Source: Streptomyces cupreus
GTDB taxonomy: Bacteria > Actinomycetota > Actinomycetes > Streptomycetales > Streptomycetaceae
DNA: 64,000 nt
Assembly: GCF_014257025.1 (NCBI RefSeq)
Contig: NZ_JACMSF010000030.1
Location: 38,813-102,812 of the forward strand
Direction of reading: 5' to 3'
Part shown: positions 15,137 through 24,221 of the stretch, in pieces
Layout: the number at the start of each line of letters is the position of its first letter
How positions within the stretch are numbered: position 1 is the stretch's first letter
Made by a program: the position numbers and the translations under genes
The notes under the pieces: model-generated
Database searches by the model: none
What the model was told of the DNA's origin: nothing
What the model saw: only the letters and a program-made list of their open reading frames with translations

Positions 15137-16954
15137 TCACGCCGACAGCTCCTCGCGCAGGGCGTCCCGCAGCCGAGCCGCCCGCTCCGCGACCTCACCG
15201 GGCCCCAGAGCCACCGCGCGATCAGCCCACCGCTGCCCCTCCGCCAGCTCGCCGCGACGCGCGTAGACCAGAGCCAGCCGCAACGCCGCCCGCCCGTGCC
15301 CGGCGTCAGCGGCCCGAGTCCACCACACGGCGGCCTCCGGCTCGCTCCCCTCCCGGGCGAGCAGCAGCCCCAGATTGAAGGCACCGTTACGGGACCCGGC
15401 CTCCGCCGCCTCCCGGTACCACCGAGCCGCCTCCACGACATCGCCCCGCGCGGCGGCCAGCATCCCCACCCGCACCTGCGCCCGCCGATGTCCCTGACCA
15501 GCAGCCCGCTCGTACCACTCCTCGCACTCGCTCTTCTCGTGCACGGACTCCCCGAGCTCATGCGCGGAAGCCGGCGGCCGCCGAGCATCGAGCACGGTGG
15601 CCAGCCGATACGCGGCCTCGGCACTGCCACCCCCCGCGGCACACCGAAGATGCCGCTCGGCCCCGCCCTCGTCCCCGTCCCGGAGCCGAGCGATCCCGAC
15701 CTGAAGCGCGGCCTCGGTATGACCGGCGGCGGCCGCCTGCTCGTACCACCGCAACGCGACCCCGTCCTCACCCCGCCCGGCGAACAGAATCCCCAGGTTG
15801 AAGGCGGCATCCACACTCCCCGCCTCCGCGGCCTTGGAGAACCACGGCTCCGCACCGGCGGTGTCACCGCCCTGGAGCAGCAGAATCGCGAGCGCGTTGG
15901 CCGCCTCCCGGTGCCCGGCATACGCCGCACGCCGGTACCACTGCTCCGCCTGCGCGGTCCGCCCCTGCTCGGCGCAGAGCAGCCCGAGGTTGTACGCGCC
16001 GTTCACATCACCGGCGTCCATCGCGGCCCGGTACCAACGCTCGGCGGTCTGGGTCTCCCCCCGCTCGGCATGCAGCGCGCCGAGCGCGTTGGCGGCGTTC
16101 CCGTCCCCCTCCTGCGCGGCCCGCAGCCACCACACGGCGGCGCTCTCGGTGTCCCCCGCGTCACGCAGCAGGAATCCGAGCGCGCAGGCGGCCCGCGCCT
16201 CGCCGTCCTTGGCAGACGTCAGATACCAGCGCCCGGCCTCCTTGAGCTCACCGCGCCGTTCCAGGATCGCCCCGAGGTGCAGCGCGGCCCGCCGGTGCCC
16301 ACGCGCGGCGGCCTGCCGGTACCACTGCTCGGCCTCCTCCACGGCCGGCGAAGCCGCCTCGGAACCATCTGCGACACCGTTGTCACCGTCGGTCTCCCCC
16401 GCACCTCGCCGGTCCAGCGCTCGCGCCAGCCGGTACGCGGCCTCCCGGTGCCCCCGCTCGGCCGCGGACCGCATCCACTGCTCGGCCCCGCCGTCACCGC
16501 GGTGCTCCAGCAGATCGGCAAGCGCGTAGGCCCCCAGCGCGTGCCCTTGCTCGGCGGACTGCCGCAGCCAGTACTCGGCGGCCGGTTCGTCCCCGCGCTC
16601 ACGGTGATGACGGCCCAACGCGTGCGCGGCCGCGGCCGATCCGGCGACGGCGGCGATGCGCCACCAGCCGGCGGCGTCGTCGGCGTACCCACGCTGATGA
16701 AGAAGAACTCCCAGATTGTTCGCGGCGGCACGGTCCCCCGCGGAGGTGGCGGCACGCAACTGGGGCTCGGCTCCGTCGAGATCACCGCGGCGCAGCAGCA
16801 GGGCGCCGAGGACACTCATCGCCTCGACGTCGCCGGCCTCTGCGGCGAGCCGCAGGCGCAGTTCCTCGGCAGCCTCACCGACTTCATCCCGGTCGGAAGA
16901 CTGCACAAAACGCCCTGTCTCCAACAGAGTTGCCTTGTCCCCCATAACGTCCAT
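15137..16954 (-). CDS. Large Sel1-like/TPR repeat protein
   Basis: 605 residues, almost wholly made of about fifteen Sel1-like repeats of 35-37 residues. Typical repeat signatures are GDxxAAxxLGxLxxxRG and AExWYRxAAxAGHxEAA. Such solenoids act as scaffolds for protein complexes. A gap in the array near 190-207 (DGDNGVADGSEAAS) is a low-complexity insert. The ATG at 16954 has AGGTGG seven bases upstream. No signal peptide or membrane segment is visible. It stands alone between two initiator tRNA genes on the same strand. The partner proteins are unknown. Confidence 0.85.
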   Translation of the reverse strand: MDVMGDKATLLETGRFVQSSDRDEVGEAAEELRLRLAAEAGDVEAMSVLGALLLRRGDLDGAEPQLRAATSAGDRAAANNLGVLLHQRGYADDAAGWWRIAAVAGSAAAAHALGRHHRERGDEPAAEYWLRQSAEQGHALGAYALADLLEHRGDGGAEQWMRSAAERGHREAAYRLARALDRRGAGETDGDNGVADGSEAASPAVEEAEQWYRQAAARGHRRAALHLGAILERRGELKEAGRWYLTSAKDGEARAACALGFLLRDAGDTESAAVWWLRAAQEGDGNAANALGALHAERGETQTAERWYRAAMDAGDVNGAYNLGLLCAEQGRTAQAEQWYRRAAYAGHREAANALAILLLQGGDTAGAEPWFSKAAEAGSVDAAFNLGILFAGRGEDGVALRWYEQAAAAGHTEAALQVGIARLRDGDEGGAERHLRCAAGGGSAEAAYRLATVLDARRPPASAHELGESVHEKSECEEWYERAAGQGHRRAQVRVGMLAAARGDVVEAARWYREAAEAGSRNGAFNLGLLLAREGSEPEAAVWWTRAADAGHGRAALRLALVYARRGELAEGQRWADRAVALGPGEVAERAARLRDALREELSA

Positions 16955-16975
16955 CGTCGCACCACCTGCAACCTG

Positions 16976-17010
16976 GGTATACCTGGTATACCGCAGCCAG
17001 TGAGGTCACT
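16976..17010. promoter_or_regulatory. Cluster of palindromes upstream of the Sel1-repeat gene
   Basis: Two perfect GGTATACC palindromes (16976-16983 and 16985-16992) separated by one base are followed by AGTGA-GG-TCACT (16999-17010). They lie 22 to 56 bases before the ATG at 16954, where a promoter is expected. They look like regulator binding sites; I cannot assign the protein. Confidence 0.4.
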
Positions 17011-17117
17011 TCAGCGTTTTGTCGACATGCCCACAGAGAGACAAGTCAAACACAGGTCAACCAACTCCCCACAGCGGCACGGCCGTCCCACCCCTCGGCA
17101 CATGCGTTCGCACATCA

Positions 17118-17153
17118 CGAAGGCCCGGATCCCTGTGAGGATCCGGGCCTTCG
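17118..17153 (-). terminator. Terminator of the second initiator tRNA gene
   Basis: The perfect arms cgaaggcccggatcc and ggatccgggccttcg lie eight bases past the 3' end of tRNA copy 2 in its direction of transcription. Confidence 0.78.
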
Positions 17154-17160
17154 CCATCAG

Positions 17161-17234
17161 TAGCGGGGACAGGATTTGAACCTGCGACCTCTGGGTTATG
17201 AGCCCAGCGAGCTACCGAGCTGCTCCACCCCGCG
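17161..17234 (-). tRNA. Initiator tRNA-fMet (anticodon CAT), copy 2
   Basis: Identical over all 74 bases to the copy at 15007-15080, with the same C1/U72 mismatch and GGG/CCC anticodon stem. Flanking sequences differ except for a few bases beyond the 3' end (tcagtagcgggg). Confidence 0.96.
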
Positions 17235-17277
17235 CCGTTGTGTTGCAACCGTACCACGGCGCGGGGTGGGCCTTTGA

Positions 17278-20208
17278 TCAGCTGCTGTCAGGACTGCCGG
17301 TCGGGCTGGGACTCGCCCCGCCGCCGTCACCGGACTCGGGGGACTCGCCGGACTGCGCCTCCTCGGCCCGCCGCAGCGCCTCCTCAAGATCCTCCTGCGC
17401 CCTGCCGTACGCCTCCCAGTCGCCGTCCTTCAGCGCCTGCTGTCCGTCCTCGAAGGCCTTCTGAGCGTCGTTCAACGCCTCCTGGACCGTGGGGTCCTCG
17501 GTCGTCGGCGGTGGAGTCGGCTCGGTGGTGTCACCGTCGTCCTCCGGTGGCTGCGGGGTCGTACCCTCCGCTCCGAAGATCTTGTTGAGGGCCTGGTCGA
17601 GGGTGTCCTCGAAGGCCGTACTGCCTCCGTAGGTCACCAACACCTTGCGCAGCAGCGGGTACTTGAGCCCGCCACCGCGGACGTAGACGGGTTCGACGTA
17701 GAGGAGTCCGCCGTCCAGTGGCACCGCGAGCAGGTTGCCGTACTCGACGTTCGAGTCGCCTCTGCTGAGGAGGCTGATCGTCTCGGCGATGTCCTGTTCG
17801 GAGTTGAACTGGCTCTGGACCTGTTTGGGTCCGTTGACGGTGGTGTTCGTCGGCAGTTTCAGGATTCTGATCTTGCCGTAGTCGCTGGTGCCCGCTTCCG
17901 CGTCGACCGCCATGAACGCACTGAGGTTGTCACGGCCGTTCGGTGTGAACGTCGTCGTCAGCGAGAACGCCTGGGAGTTCTGGTCGGGCATCTTCATGCT
18001 CAGGTAGTAGGGCGGCACCGCGTTGCCCGACTTGTTGGTCGGGTCGTCCGGCACCTGCCACACCTCGCTGCCGCTGAGGAACGTCGTCGCGTCGTCCACG
18101 TGGTAGCGGCTGAGCAACTCGCGCTGGACCTTGAACAGGTCCTGCGGATAGCGCAGATGGGCCATCAGCGACTGGGAGATCTCGCTCTTGGGCTCCACCG
18201 TGTTCGGGAAGGCCTTCATCCAGGTCTTGAGGACCGGGTCCTGGGTGTCCCACTGGTAGAGCTTGACCTCGCCGCTGTACGCGTCGACGGTCGCCTTCAC
18301 CGAGTTGCGGATGTAATTGACCTGGTTCTGCTGGGCCACCACCGCGCGGGAGTTGTTCGTCGCGGTCAGCGAGTCGGCCGTGGTGTCACCGAGGGTCGTA
18401 CGCGAGGCGTACGGATAGCCGTTGGTGGTGGTGTAGGCGTCGACGATCCACTGGATCTTGCCGTCCACGACCGCCGGGTAGGCGTCACCGTCGATGGTCA
18501 GCCAGGGCGCGACCGCCTCGACCCGCTCCTTGGGCGTGCGGTTGTAGAGGATCCGCGAACCCTCGCCGATCGCCCCGGAGTACAGGATCTGCGGCTCGCT
18601 GAACGCCACCGCGTACGCGGCGCGGTTTATCGGGTTGGAGAGGTTGACCCCGCTGTTGCCCTCGTAGCTGTAGGTCTTCTCGCCGCTGTCGTCGGAGTAG
18701 TCGATCTCCTTCTGGGGACCGCCGACGATCGAGTACGTCGAGGTCTTCTCGCCGTAGTAGACGCGCTGCTGATACGTGCCGAGGTCGCCCTTGGAGGGCA
18801 GGTCGGACTCGGTGAAGACCGGGCGGCCCTGGGAGTCGGCGCTGGTTCCCTCGGCGGCGACCACGCCGTAGCCGTGCGTGTAGCGGAAGTGGTCGTTGAT
18901 CCAGTTGTTCTTCGGAATGCCGTTGAGATTCAGCTCACGCAGACCGATGACGGTGTCCTGGTCCTTGCCGTCCTTGCTGTACCGGTCGACGTCCAGGTTG
19001 GTCGGGAAGCCGTAGTAGTTCCGGATCTGCTGGAGCTGCTGGAACGTCGGCGAGACGATGTTCGGGTCCATGATGCGGATGCTCGCGGCCTTGCCGACGT
19101 CGTCCCGCAGCTGCGCCGGGTCCTCGGCGCTGCTCTGGCCCGAGTACTCGGTGACCTGGGCATCGTCGATGCCGTAGGCCTCACGCGTCGCCTTGAGGTT
19201 CTTGTTGACGTACGGCGCTTCCTTGGCCTGCTCGTTCGGCTGGACCTGGAACTTCTGGACGATCGCCGGGTACAGACCGCCGATGAGGATCGCCGACAGC
19301 ACCATCAGACCGAAGCCGATGACGGGCAGCTGCCAGGTGCGCCGCCACAGGGTGGCGAAGAACAGCAGGGCGCAAATGACCGCGATGCAGAACAGGATCG
19401 TCTTGGCCGGCAGATAGGCGTTGGCGTCGACGTACCGCAGACCCGTCCAGTTGTCGGTCGCCTTGAAGTCGCTGGACTTCACGGCCAGGCCGTACCGGTC
19501 GAGCCAGTAGGCGACCGCCTTCAGCGCGACGAAGATGCCGAGCAGCACCGACAGATGCCCGGTGGCCGCGGCGGTGGCACGCGCGCCGGGGCTGGTGATG
19601 CGCAGCCCGCCGTACAGGTAGTGGGTGAGCGCGGCGGCGATCAGGGACAGGATCGCGGCGGCGAAGCCGAAGCCGAGCAGGAACCGGTACCAGGGCAGAT
19701 CGAAGGCGTAGAACGAGACGTCCAGATGGAACTGCGGGTCCTTCTGTCCGAACGACACGCCGTTGACCCACATCAGCCAGGTCCGCCACTGACCGGACGC
19801 GGAGGCACCGGCGATCAGACCGACCAGCGCGGTGATCGCGAGCAGCAGCCACTTCTTGTACGGCGCGATGCCCATGCGGTAGCGGTCGAGGCTCTGCTGC
19901 TCCATCGACATGGCGCTCAGCGGCGGGCGCAGCCGGTGGGCCAGCCAGATGTTGAAGCCGACCGACAGGGCCATCAGCAGGCCGAACACGGAGAAGAGAC
20001 CGATCTTCGTCCACAGGGTGGTCGTGAAGACGGACGAATAGTTCACCGACCGGTACCACAGCCAGTCCGTCCAGAAGCCCGCGAACATGGTGAACGCCAT
20101 GCCGAGGACGGCAAGGACGCCCAGCGTCATGAGCAGGGTCCGGACACGCCGGGACGGGCGGCCCACTCTGATCCGCGGCCCCGTCGGGCCTCCGCCGCGG
20201 TCCGGCAT
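17278..20208 (-). CDS. UPF0182 family large membrane protein
   Basis: 976 residues. After a short basic N terminus there are about seven membrane helices (residues about 20-310), including the conserved FWTDWLWYRSVNYSSVF region. A long extracytoplasmic domain follows (about 310-880) with conserved stretches such as SEPQILYSGAIGEGSRILY. The last 90 residues are acidic and Pro/Ser-rich with a predicted helix (VQEALNDAQKAFEDGQQAL). The family is widespread in actinobacteria and cyanobacteria with no known function. The ATG at 20208 was chosen; a longer frame to 20304 is possible but has atypical composition. It is divergent from the PPA1309 gene. Confidence 0.9.
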   Translation of the reverse strand: MPDRGGGPTGPRIRVGRPSRRVRTLLMTLGVLAVLGMAFTMFAGFWTDWLWYRSVNYSSVFTTTLWTKIGLFSVFGLLMALSVGFNIWLAHRLRPPLSAMSMEQQSLDRYRMGIAPYKKWLLLAITALVGLIAGASASGQWRTWLMWVNGVSFGQKDPQFHLDVSFYAFDLPWYRFLLGFGFAAAILSLIAAALTHYLYGGLRITSPGARATAAATGHLSVLLGIFVALKAVAYWLDRYGLAVKSSDFKATDNWTGLRYVDANAYLPAKTILFCIAVICALLFFATLWRRTWQLPVIGFGLMVLSAILIGGLYPAIVQKFQVQPNEQAKEAPYVNKNLKATREAYGIDDAQVTEYSGQSSAEDPAQLRDDVGKAASIRIMDPNIVSPTFQQLQQIRNYYGFPTNLDVDRYSKDGKDQDTVIGLRELNLNGIPKNNWINDHFRYTHGYGVVAAEGTSADSQGRPVFTESDLPSKGDLGTYQQRVYYGEKTSTYSIVGGPQKEIDYSDDSGEKTYSYEGNSGVNLSNPINRAAYAVAFSEPQILYSGAIGEGSRILYNRTPKERVEAVAPWLTIDGDAYPAVVDGKIQWIVDAYTTTNGYPYASRTTLGDTTADSLTATNNSRAVVAQQNQVNYIRNSVKATVDAYSGEVKLYQWDTQDPVLKTWMKAFPNTVEPKSEISQSLMAHLRYPQDLFKVQRELLSRYHVDDATTFLSGSEVWQVPDDPTNKSGNAVPPYYLSMKMPDQNSQAFSLTTTFTPNGRDNLSAFMAVDAEAGTSDYGKIRILKLPTNTTVNGPKQVQSQFNSEQDIAETISLLSRGDSNVEYGNLLAVPLDGGLLYVEPVYVRGGGLKYPLLRKVLVTYGGSTAFEDTLDQALNKIFGAEGTTPQPPEDDGDTTEPTPPPTTEDPTVQEALNDAQKAFEDGQQALKDGDWEAYGRAQEDLEEALRRAEEAQSGESPESGDGGGASPSPTGSPDSS

Positions 20209-20372
20209 CTGGAAAGCCAAGGTGCGCACCTCGAAGTTCGCTGTCGATCCGTCAGGCCCTGGTCTTTTCGGACCCTCCGGGGGGCCTCGTGATCGTAGGC
20301 CCACACCTATGCAACTTACTCACGCTTTACTCGGTTCCCGATTCCGGGTGGGAACGAGGCAGGATTGTGACC

Positions 20373-20915
20373 ATGTCCAACACTCCCATGGCGGCGAGCC
20401 CGCTCACCCGGGCCGTACTCGAAATCGACGAGTACGCCTCCGGCCTCGGCTGGGACCAGCCCGCCCGCCTGTTCGCCCTCGTAGACACCGCACGGCTGCG
20501 GGCCCAGGAACCCGGTCTCGCCCGCCAGCTCGGCCTGGAGGACGAGCAGCAGACCCCCGGCCTGACCCCCATCGAGCAGGACGAAGTTCCAACGGGCAAG
20601 CCGCTCGATGAGTTCCTCGGCACCATCGCGTGGCCCGACGCGGTGACCGGCTGCGCGCTCACCGTGGAGCGGCTGATGCTGCCGCCGTCGGCGGAGGCCC
20701 AGGTTCCGCAGGATCTGGACGAGGCCGCGCTGACGAAGTGGGTGGCGAGGCACCCCGAGCGCCAGGAGGTCCGGATGACGGTCGCCGTGCTGCGCGACGG
20801 CACCCGCGAGTCGGCCCTGCGCCTGCGCGAGAAGGACACCCCGACGGAGGTCCTCACCGGCTCGGATCTGGTGCCGGGTCTGGCGGAGGCGCTGGCGGCG
20901 ACGTTCGAGGACTAG
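20373..20915 (+). CDS. PPA1309 family protein, function unknown
   Basis: 180 residues with no membrane segment or signal peptide. It matches the actinobacterial PPA1309 family by sequence feel: an N-terminal helical block (SPLTRAVLEIDEYASGLGWD, RLFALVDTARLRA) then a domain with WPDAVTGCALTVERLMLPP and a C-terminal LREKDTPTEVLTGSDLVPGL. No catalytic motif is seen. The ATG at 20373 follows GAGGCAGG; a longer frame to 20289 overlaps the divergent promoter region. It converges on the PDZ-protease gene with 15 bases between stops. Confidence 0.78.
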   Translation: MSNTPMAASPLTRAVLEIDEYASGLGWDQPARLFALVDTARLRAQEPGLARQLGLEDEQQTPGLTPIEQDEVPTGKPLDEFLGTIAWPDAVTGCALTVERLMLPPSAEAQVPQDLDEAALTKWVARHPERQEVRMTVAVLRDGTRESALRLREKDTPTEVLTGSDLVPGLAEALAATFED

Positions 20916-20930
20916 GGCCTGGGGGCTGTC

Positions 20931-22025
20931 CTAGCCGGCGCTGCACTTCGGGAGGTCGGCGGTGTCGCCGGCGCGGATGTCCTTGAGGGCGCCGAGCGCG
21001 TCGTCGATGGTGCCGATCTTGACGAGGGTGAGCCCGTCGGGGGTGTCCTTGGTGGCGGCCGCGCAGTTCTCGGCCGGGGTGAGGAAGTACTGGGCGCCCT
21101 TGTCCCGGGCGCCGACGGTCTTCATCTCGATGCCGCCGATGGGGCCGACCTTGCCGTCGTCGTCGATGGTGCCGGTGCCCGCGACGAAAGAGCCGCCGGT
21201 GAGGCTGCCCGGGGTGAGCTTGTCGTAGATGCCGAGGGCGAACATCAGACCCGCGCTCGGCCCGCCCACGTCGGCGAGCTTGATGTCGATGGTGAACGGG
21301 AACGTGTGGTCCGTCCCGGCGGAGATCCCGACGATGGCGCGCTTCTCGCCGCCGTCGTCGGAGGTCGCGGTGGTGATCGTGACGTTCTGTGTCTTGGTCG
21401 CCGTCCGCTGCTCCTTCTCTGCGGCGGCCTGCTCCTTGGCGGGCACGATCGTGAAGTCGACGTCCTCGCCGGGCTTGTGCTGGGTCACCAGTTCGGCGAC
21501 ATCGGCCGGCTCCTTCACGGCCTTGCCGTCGACCGCCTTGATCACATCGCCGGCGTGCAGTTTGCCCTCGGCCGGGGAGTCCTTGACGACGGTGGAGACG
21601 ATCACCCAGGACCGCACGGGGATGTCCAGCGCCTCCAGGGCGGCGACCTTCGCGCTCTCCTGGGACTGGCTGAACTCCTCGGCGTTCTCCTGGGTGGACT
21701 CCTCCTCGGTCTTGCCGTCCGGGTAGAGCGTCTCGTGCGGCACGACCTTGTTGTCGTGCGCGAGCCAGCCGTAGACGGCCTCGACGAGGTTCATCTTGTA
21801 GTCCGCGCTGGTGACCCGGACCGTGGTCATGTTCAGATTGCCGCTGGTGGCGTACGTCTTGCGCCCCGAGATCTGCAACACCGGCTCGCCGCCGTGGTCC
21901 CCGAGGGTGTTCACCGTCGGCCCCGGGGACATCTCCGAGTACGGCACGGGGATGAACACTCCCGCGCACAGAAGCGCGATCAGCATCAGGGTGGAGGCGA
22001 GCATCGTCGCGGTGCGGCGTGGCAT
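20931..22025 (-). CDS. Membrane-anchored PDZ and Lon-like (S16) serine protease
   Basis: 364 residues. One N-terminal membrane anchor (about 8-28) is followed by an extracytoplasmic part. A PDZ domain lies at about 140-190 (VIVSTVVKDSPAEGKLHAGD). A Lon-type proteolytic domain lies at about 230-350 with the catalytic Ser in GGPSAGLMFAL and the Lys in GGIEMKTVGA, a Ser-Lys dyad. This is the YlbL-like architecture common in Gram-positives, probably in envelope protein quality control. The ATG at 22025 is the only reasonable start. A small membrane-protein gene ends 36 bases upstream. Confidence 0.88.
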   Translation of the reverse strand: MPRRTATMLASTLMLIALLCAGVFIPVPYSEMSPGPTVNTLGDHGGEPVLQISGRKTYATSGNLNMTTVRVTSADYKMNLVEAVYGWLAHDNKVVPHETLYPDGKTEEESTQENAEEFSQSQESAKVAALEALDIPVRSWVIVSTVVKDSPAEGKLHAGDVIKAVDGKAVKEPADVAELVTQHKPGEDVDFTIVPAKEQAAAEKEQRTATKTQNVTITTATSDDGGEKRAIVGISAGTDHTFPFTIDIKLADVGGPSAGLMFALGIYDKLTPGSLTGGSFVAGTGTIDDDGKVGPIGGIEMKTVGARDKGAQYFLTPAENCAAATKDTPDGLTLVKIGTIDDALGALKDIRAGDTADLPKCSAG

Positions 22026-22061
22026 GCCTCGACAGTACGGGACGCCCCTGTCAGCGTCCCG

Positions 22062-22220
22062 TCAGGGCCGCGGCTTCTCCATGGCAGCGCGGAACCGGGC
22101 ATATCCGTCCAGCTCAGGACCGTCGCTGCGGACCTTACGGGTCCGGTTGGCCCAACTGCCCCACAGACCGGCGCCGATCGCAGCGACAAGCGGAATCAGC
22201 AACCAGGCGAGCGCCGCCAT
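22062..22220 (-). CDS. Small single-pass membrane protein (52 aa)
   Basis: A short gene supported by a strong RBS (GGGAGGA five bases before the ATG at 22220) and Streptomyces codon bias. The protein starts MAALAWLLIPLVAAIGAGLW, one membrane helix, followed by a basic stretch (ANRTRKVR) and a cytoplasmic tail with GYARFRAAME. It is transcribed toward the PDZ-protease gene, 36 bases away, so an operon or accessory role is possible. No function known to me. Confidence 0.72.
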   Translation of the reverse strand: MAALAWLLIPLVAAIGAGLWGSWANRTRKVRSDGPELDGYARFRAAMEKPRP

Positions 22221-22339
22221 GCCGTCCTCCCAACCCCGATGAGCGACCGCAACTGACTGATCAGCAGATTAACCATCCGCACCGACAACGCTCGTGGCAG
22301 GGGTGCGGTTACGCAACCGGAGGGGCAGGTGGGGGCGGC

Positions 22340-22801
22340 TCAACAGGCGCCGACCCACTCCTCGGTGCCGTCGGAGAACTTCTGGTGCTTCCAGATGGGC
22401 ACTTCGTGCTTGAGATCGTCGATCAGCTTCCGACAGGCCTCGAAGGCCTCACCGCGGTGCGGACAGGAGACGGCGACGACGACGGCGAGATCCCCGACCT
22501 TGAGGTCCCCGATCCGGTGCACGGCGGCAAGGGCCCGTACCGGATACTCACCGACCACCTTCTCGGCGATTCGTCGCATCTCGGCCTCGGCGCTGGGATG
22601 ACAGGAGTACCCCAGCTCATCGACATCGGCACCCCCGTCATGGTTCCGCACGGTCCCGACGAACAGAGCGGTCCCCCCGGCGGCGTCGTCCCCGACGGCC
22701 CGAAAAACCTCGTCGAGCGAGAGCGCGGTCTCCCGAACAGAGATCAACTTGATGGGATCCGGCCCGGCCAGCTCACCGGGATGGTCGTTCATGGGTGCCA
22801 T
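22340..22801 (-). CDS. moaE: Molybdopterin synthase catalytic subunit MoaE
   Basis: 153 residues. MoaE with MoaD inserts sulfur into precursor Z to make molybdopterin. Conserved blocks: AGGTALFVGTVRNHDGG near 42, LGYSCHPSAEAEMRRI near 63, VHRIGDLKVGDLAVVVAVSCPHRG near 93 and the lysine-containing PIWKHQ near 137. The ATG at 22801 follows GGGGG; another ATG lies nine bases downstream. No moaD is adjacent in this window. moeZ at 53642 could activate its sulfur carrier. Confidence 0.93.
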   Translation of the reverse strand: MAPMNDHPGELAGPDPIKLISVRETALSLDEVFRAVGDDAAGGTALFVGTVRNHDGGADVDELGYSCHPSAEAEMRRIAEKVVGEYPVRALAAVHRIGDLKVGDLAVVVAVSCPHRGEAFEACRKLIDDLKHEVPIWKHQKFSDGTEEWVGAC

Positions 22802-22916
22802 ACCCCCATCGTGCCGCACTCACAGGAAACCGAGGAATACCAAAATCACCCGGCACACACGCGTGCGGCTTTGGAGCCTTCTACAGAGCGCCGAGCCCTT
22901 CCTGGACACGCCCCGC

Positions 22917-24029
22917 TCAGATCCGCCGCCGAGCCTTCCGCGCCCGCCGCACCACCGCGGCCGCACCCAGCAGCGCCACAGTCGCCCCCGCGGCGCCCGC
23001 AGCCGTCGCGTCCTTGCGCCCGAGCCGCCGCCCAGCCACCGTATGCCGTCCGGCCACCTCCTCCAGCAGCTCGGCCAGCACCTCCTCGTTCGTCCACTGC
23101 GGCCGCCACCCCGCGTCATGCAGCCGACTCCCACTCACCACCCAGGGATACATCGTGTACGCGAGATCCCCGGCCGGCGAAGGCGTCAGCCCGATCCGGT
23201 GCAACCGAGCCGCCGCCCCCAACGCGACAGCGGACGGCAATTCCATCCGTCGAATCCCGCTGAGCTCCTCGACCTCCTCCTGCTCCAGCCACCCGTCACA
23301 CCCGACGGCGAGCTCCCCGTCGACCTTCTCCAGGACGGCGTACTCCAGAGCACTGCACAGATCCTCGACATGACAGAACTGCCACGCAGGCCGCGACCCG
23401 GCGACAACAAGCAGCCGCGGCGACTCGAAGTACCTGGTCAGCGCGGTGTCCGTACCCCCCACGAGCACGGCGGGCCGTACCACGGTCACATTCAGCCCGG
23501 GGTGCGCGCGCGGCGCCCGCCGGGCGAGCCGTTCGATCTCCAGCAGATCCCCGACCCCGGTCGCCTCCGCGGTCGCCCGCAGCTCCGCGTCCTCGGACAG
23601 CGGCAGCTCGTTGTCGGGAAGCGCGCCGTAGACCATGGAGGACGTACAGAGAACGACCCGGTGCACCCCGGCCGCCGCGGCAGCGGTCAGCACGGTCTGT
23701 GTCCCCCGGACGTTGTACGCCGTCCGGGCGGCACCGTCGGTCTCCAGATCAAGATCGAGCGCGAGGTGTACGACCACATCGGCCCCACGCAGCTTGTCCG
23801 CGATGGCCGGATCCCGTACGTCCAGAATGTGCCACTGCGCGCCCGCGCACTCGCCCCGCCGTTCGTCGATGGCGATGACCTGCTTGATCTCCTCCGACGC
23901 GGCGAGCCGCTCGGTGAGCAGCGCTCCCACGCCGGACGCGGCACCGGTGACCGCCACGACGGGCCCGCGCGCGGCGGGACTGGTTGACTGGTTTCGCGCT
24001 GCGCGAACCTGCGGATCAGGGGAACTCAC
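22917..24029 (-). CDS. NAD-dependent epimerase/dehydratase family (SDR) protein
   Basis: 370 residues. It is an extended SDR with a Rossmann fold: VTGAASGVGALLTERLA near residue 26, DVRDPAIADKLRGADVVVHLA near 70 and CTSSMVYG near 130. The usual YxxxK catalytic pair is not obvious (the region reads DLLEIERLAR), so it may be atypical or non-catalytic. The C terminus has one hydrophobic helix followed by a strongly basic tail (RRARKARRRI), suggesting membrane attachment. The GTG at 24029 has GGAGA upstream. It is transcribed toward moaE but with a 115-base gap. Confidence 0.8.
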   Translation of the reverse strand: MSSPDPQVRAARNQSTSPAARGPVVAVTGAASGVGALLTERLAASEEIKQVIAIDERRGECAGAQWHILDVRDPAIADKLRGADVVVHLALDLDLETDGAARTAYNVRGTQTVLTAAAAAGVHRVVLCTSSMVYGALPDNELPLSEDAELRATAEATGVGDLLEIERLARRAPRAHPGLNVTVVRPAVLVGGTDTALTRYFESPRLLVVAGSRPAWQFCHVEDLCSALEYAVLEKVDGELAVGCDGWLEQEEVEELSGIRRMELPSAVALGAAARLHRIGLTPSPAGDLAYTMYPWVVSGSRLHDAGWRPQWTNEEVLAELLEEVAGRHTVAGRRLGRKDATAAGAAGATVALLGAAAVVRRARKARRRI

Positions 24030-24221
24030 CGGGCGTCTCCAGCGGTTGTCTTCAGTACGGACGCGAGTGACGCGTTCGTACCAGGTGGCATCCATCCTGC
24101 CGCAGGCCGAGAGTCGGCGAAGCACCGAGGCCCTAACCGCCGGTGGTGTCTACGCTGGGTGGTGTTATCGGGCAGTCGCGCCGTCGGAGCAAACCGGCGG
24201 CCTTACCAGCCGAGGAATCCC

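Noticed and set aside
15044..17179. A 711-codon plus-strand frame across both tRNAs and the Sel1 gene
   Set aside because: It crosses two tRNA genes and its translation is Pro/Arg-rich with no domain, while the opposite frame has clear Sel1 repeats.
18100..20292. A 730-codon plus-strand frame opposite the UPF0182 gene
   Set aside because: It is a shadow of codon bias, with an excess of Arg, Gly and Val and no RBS.
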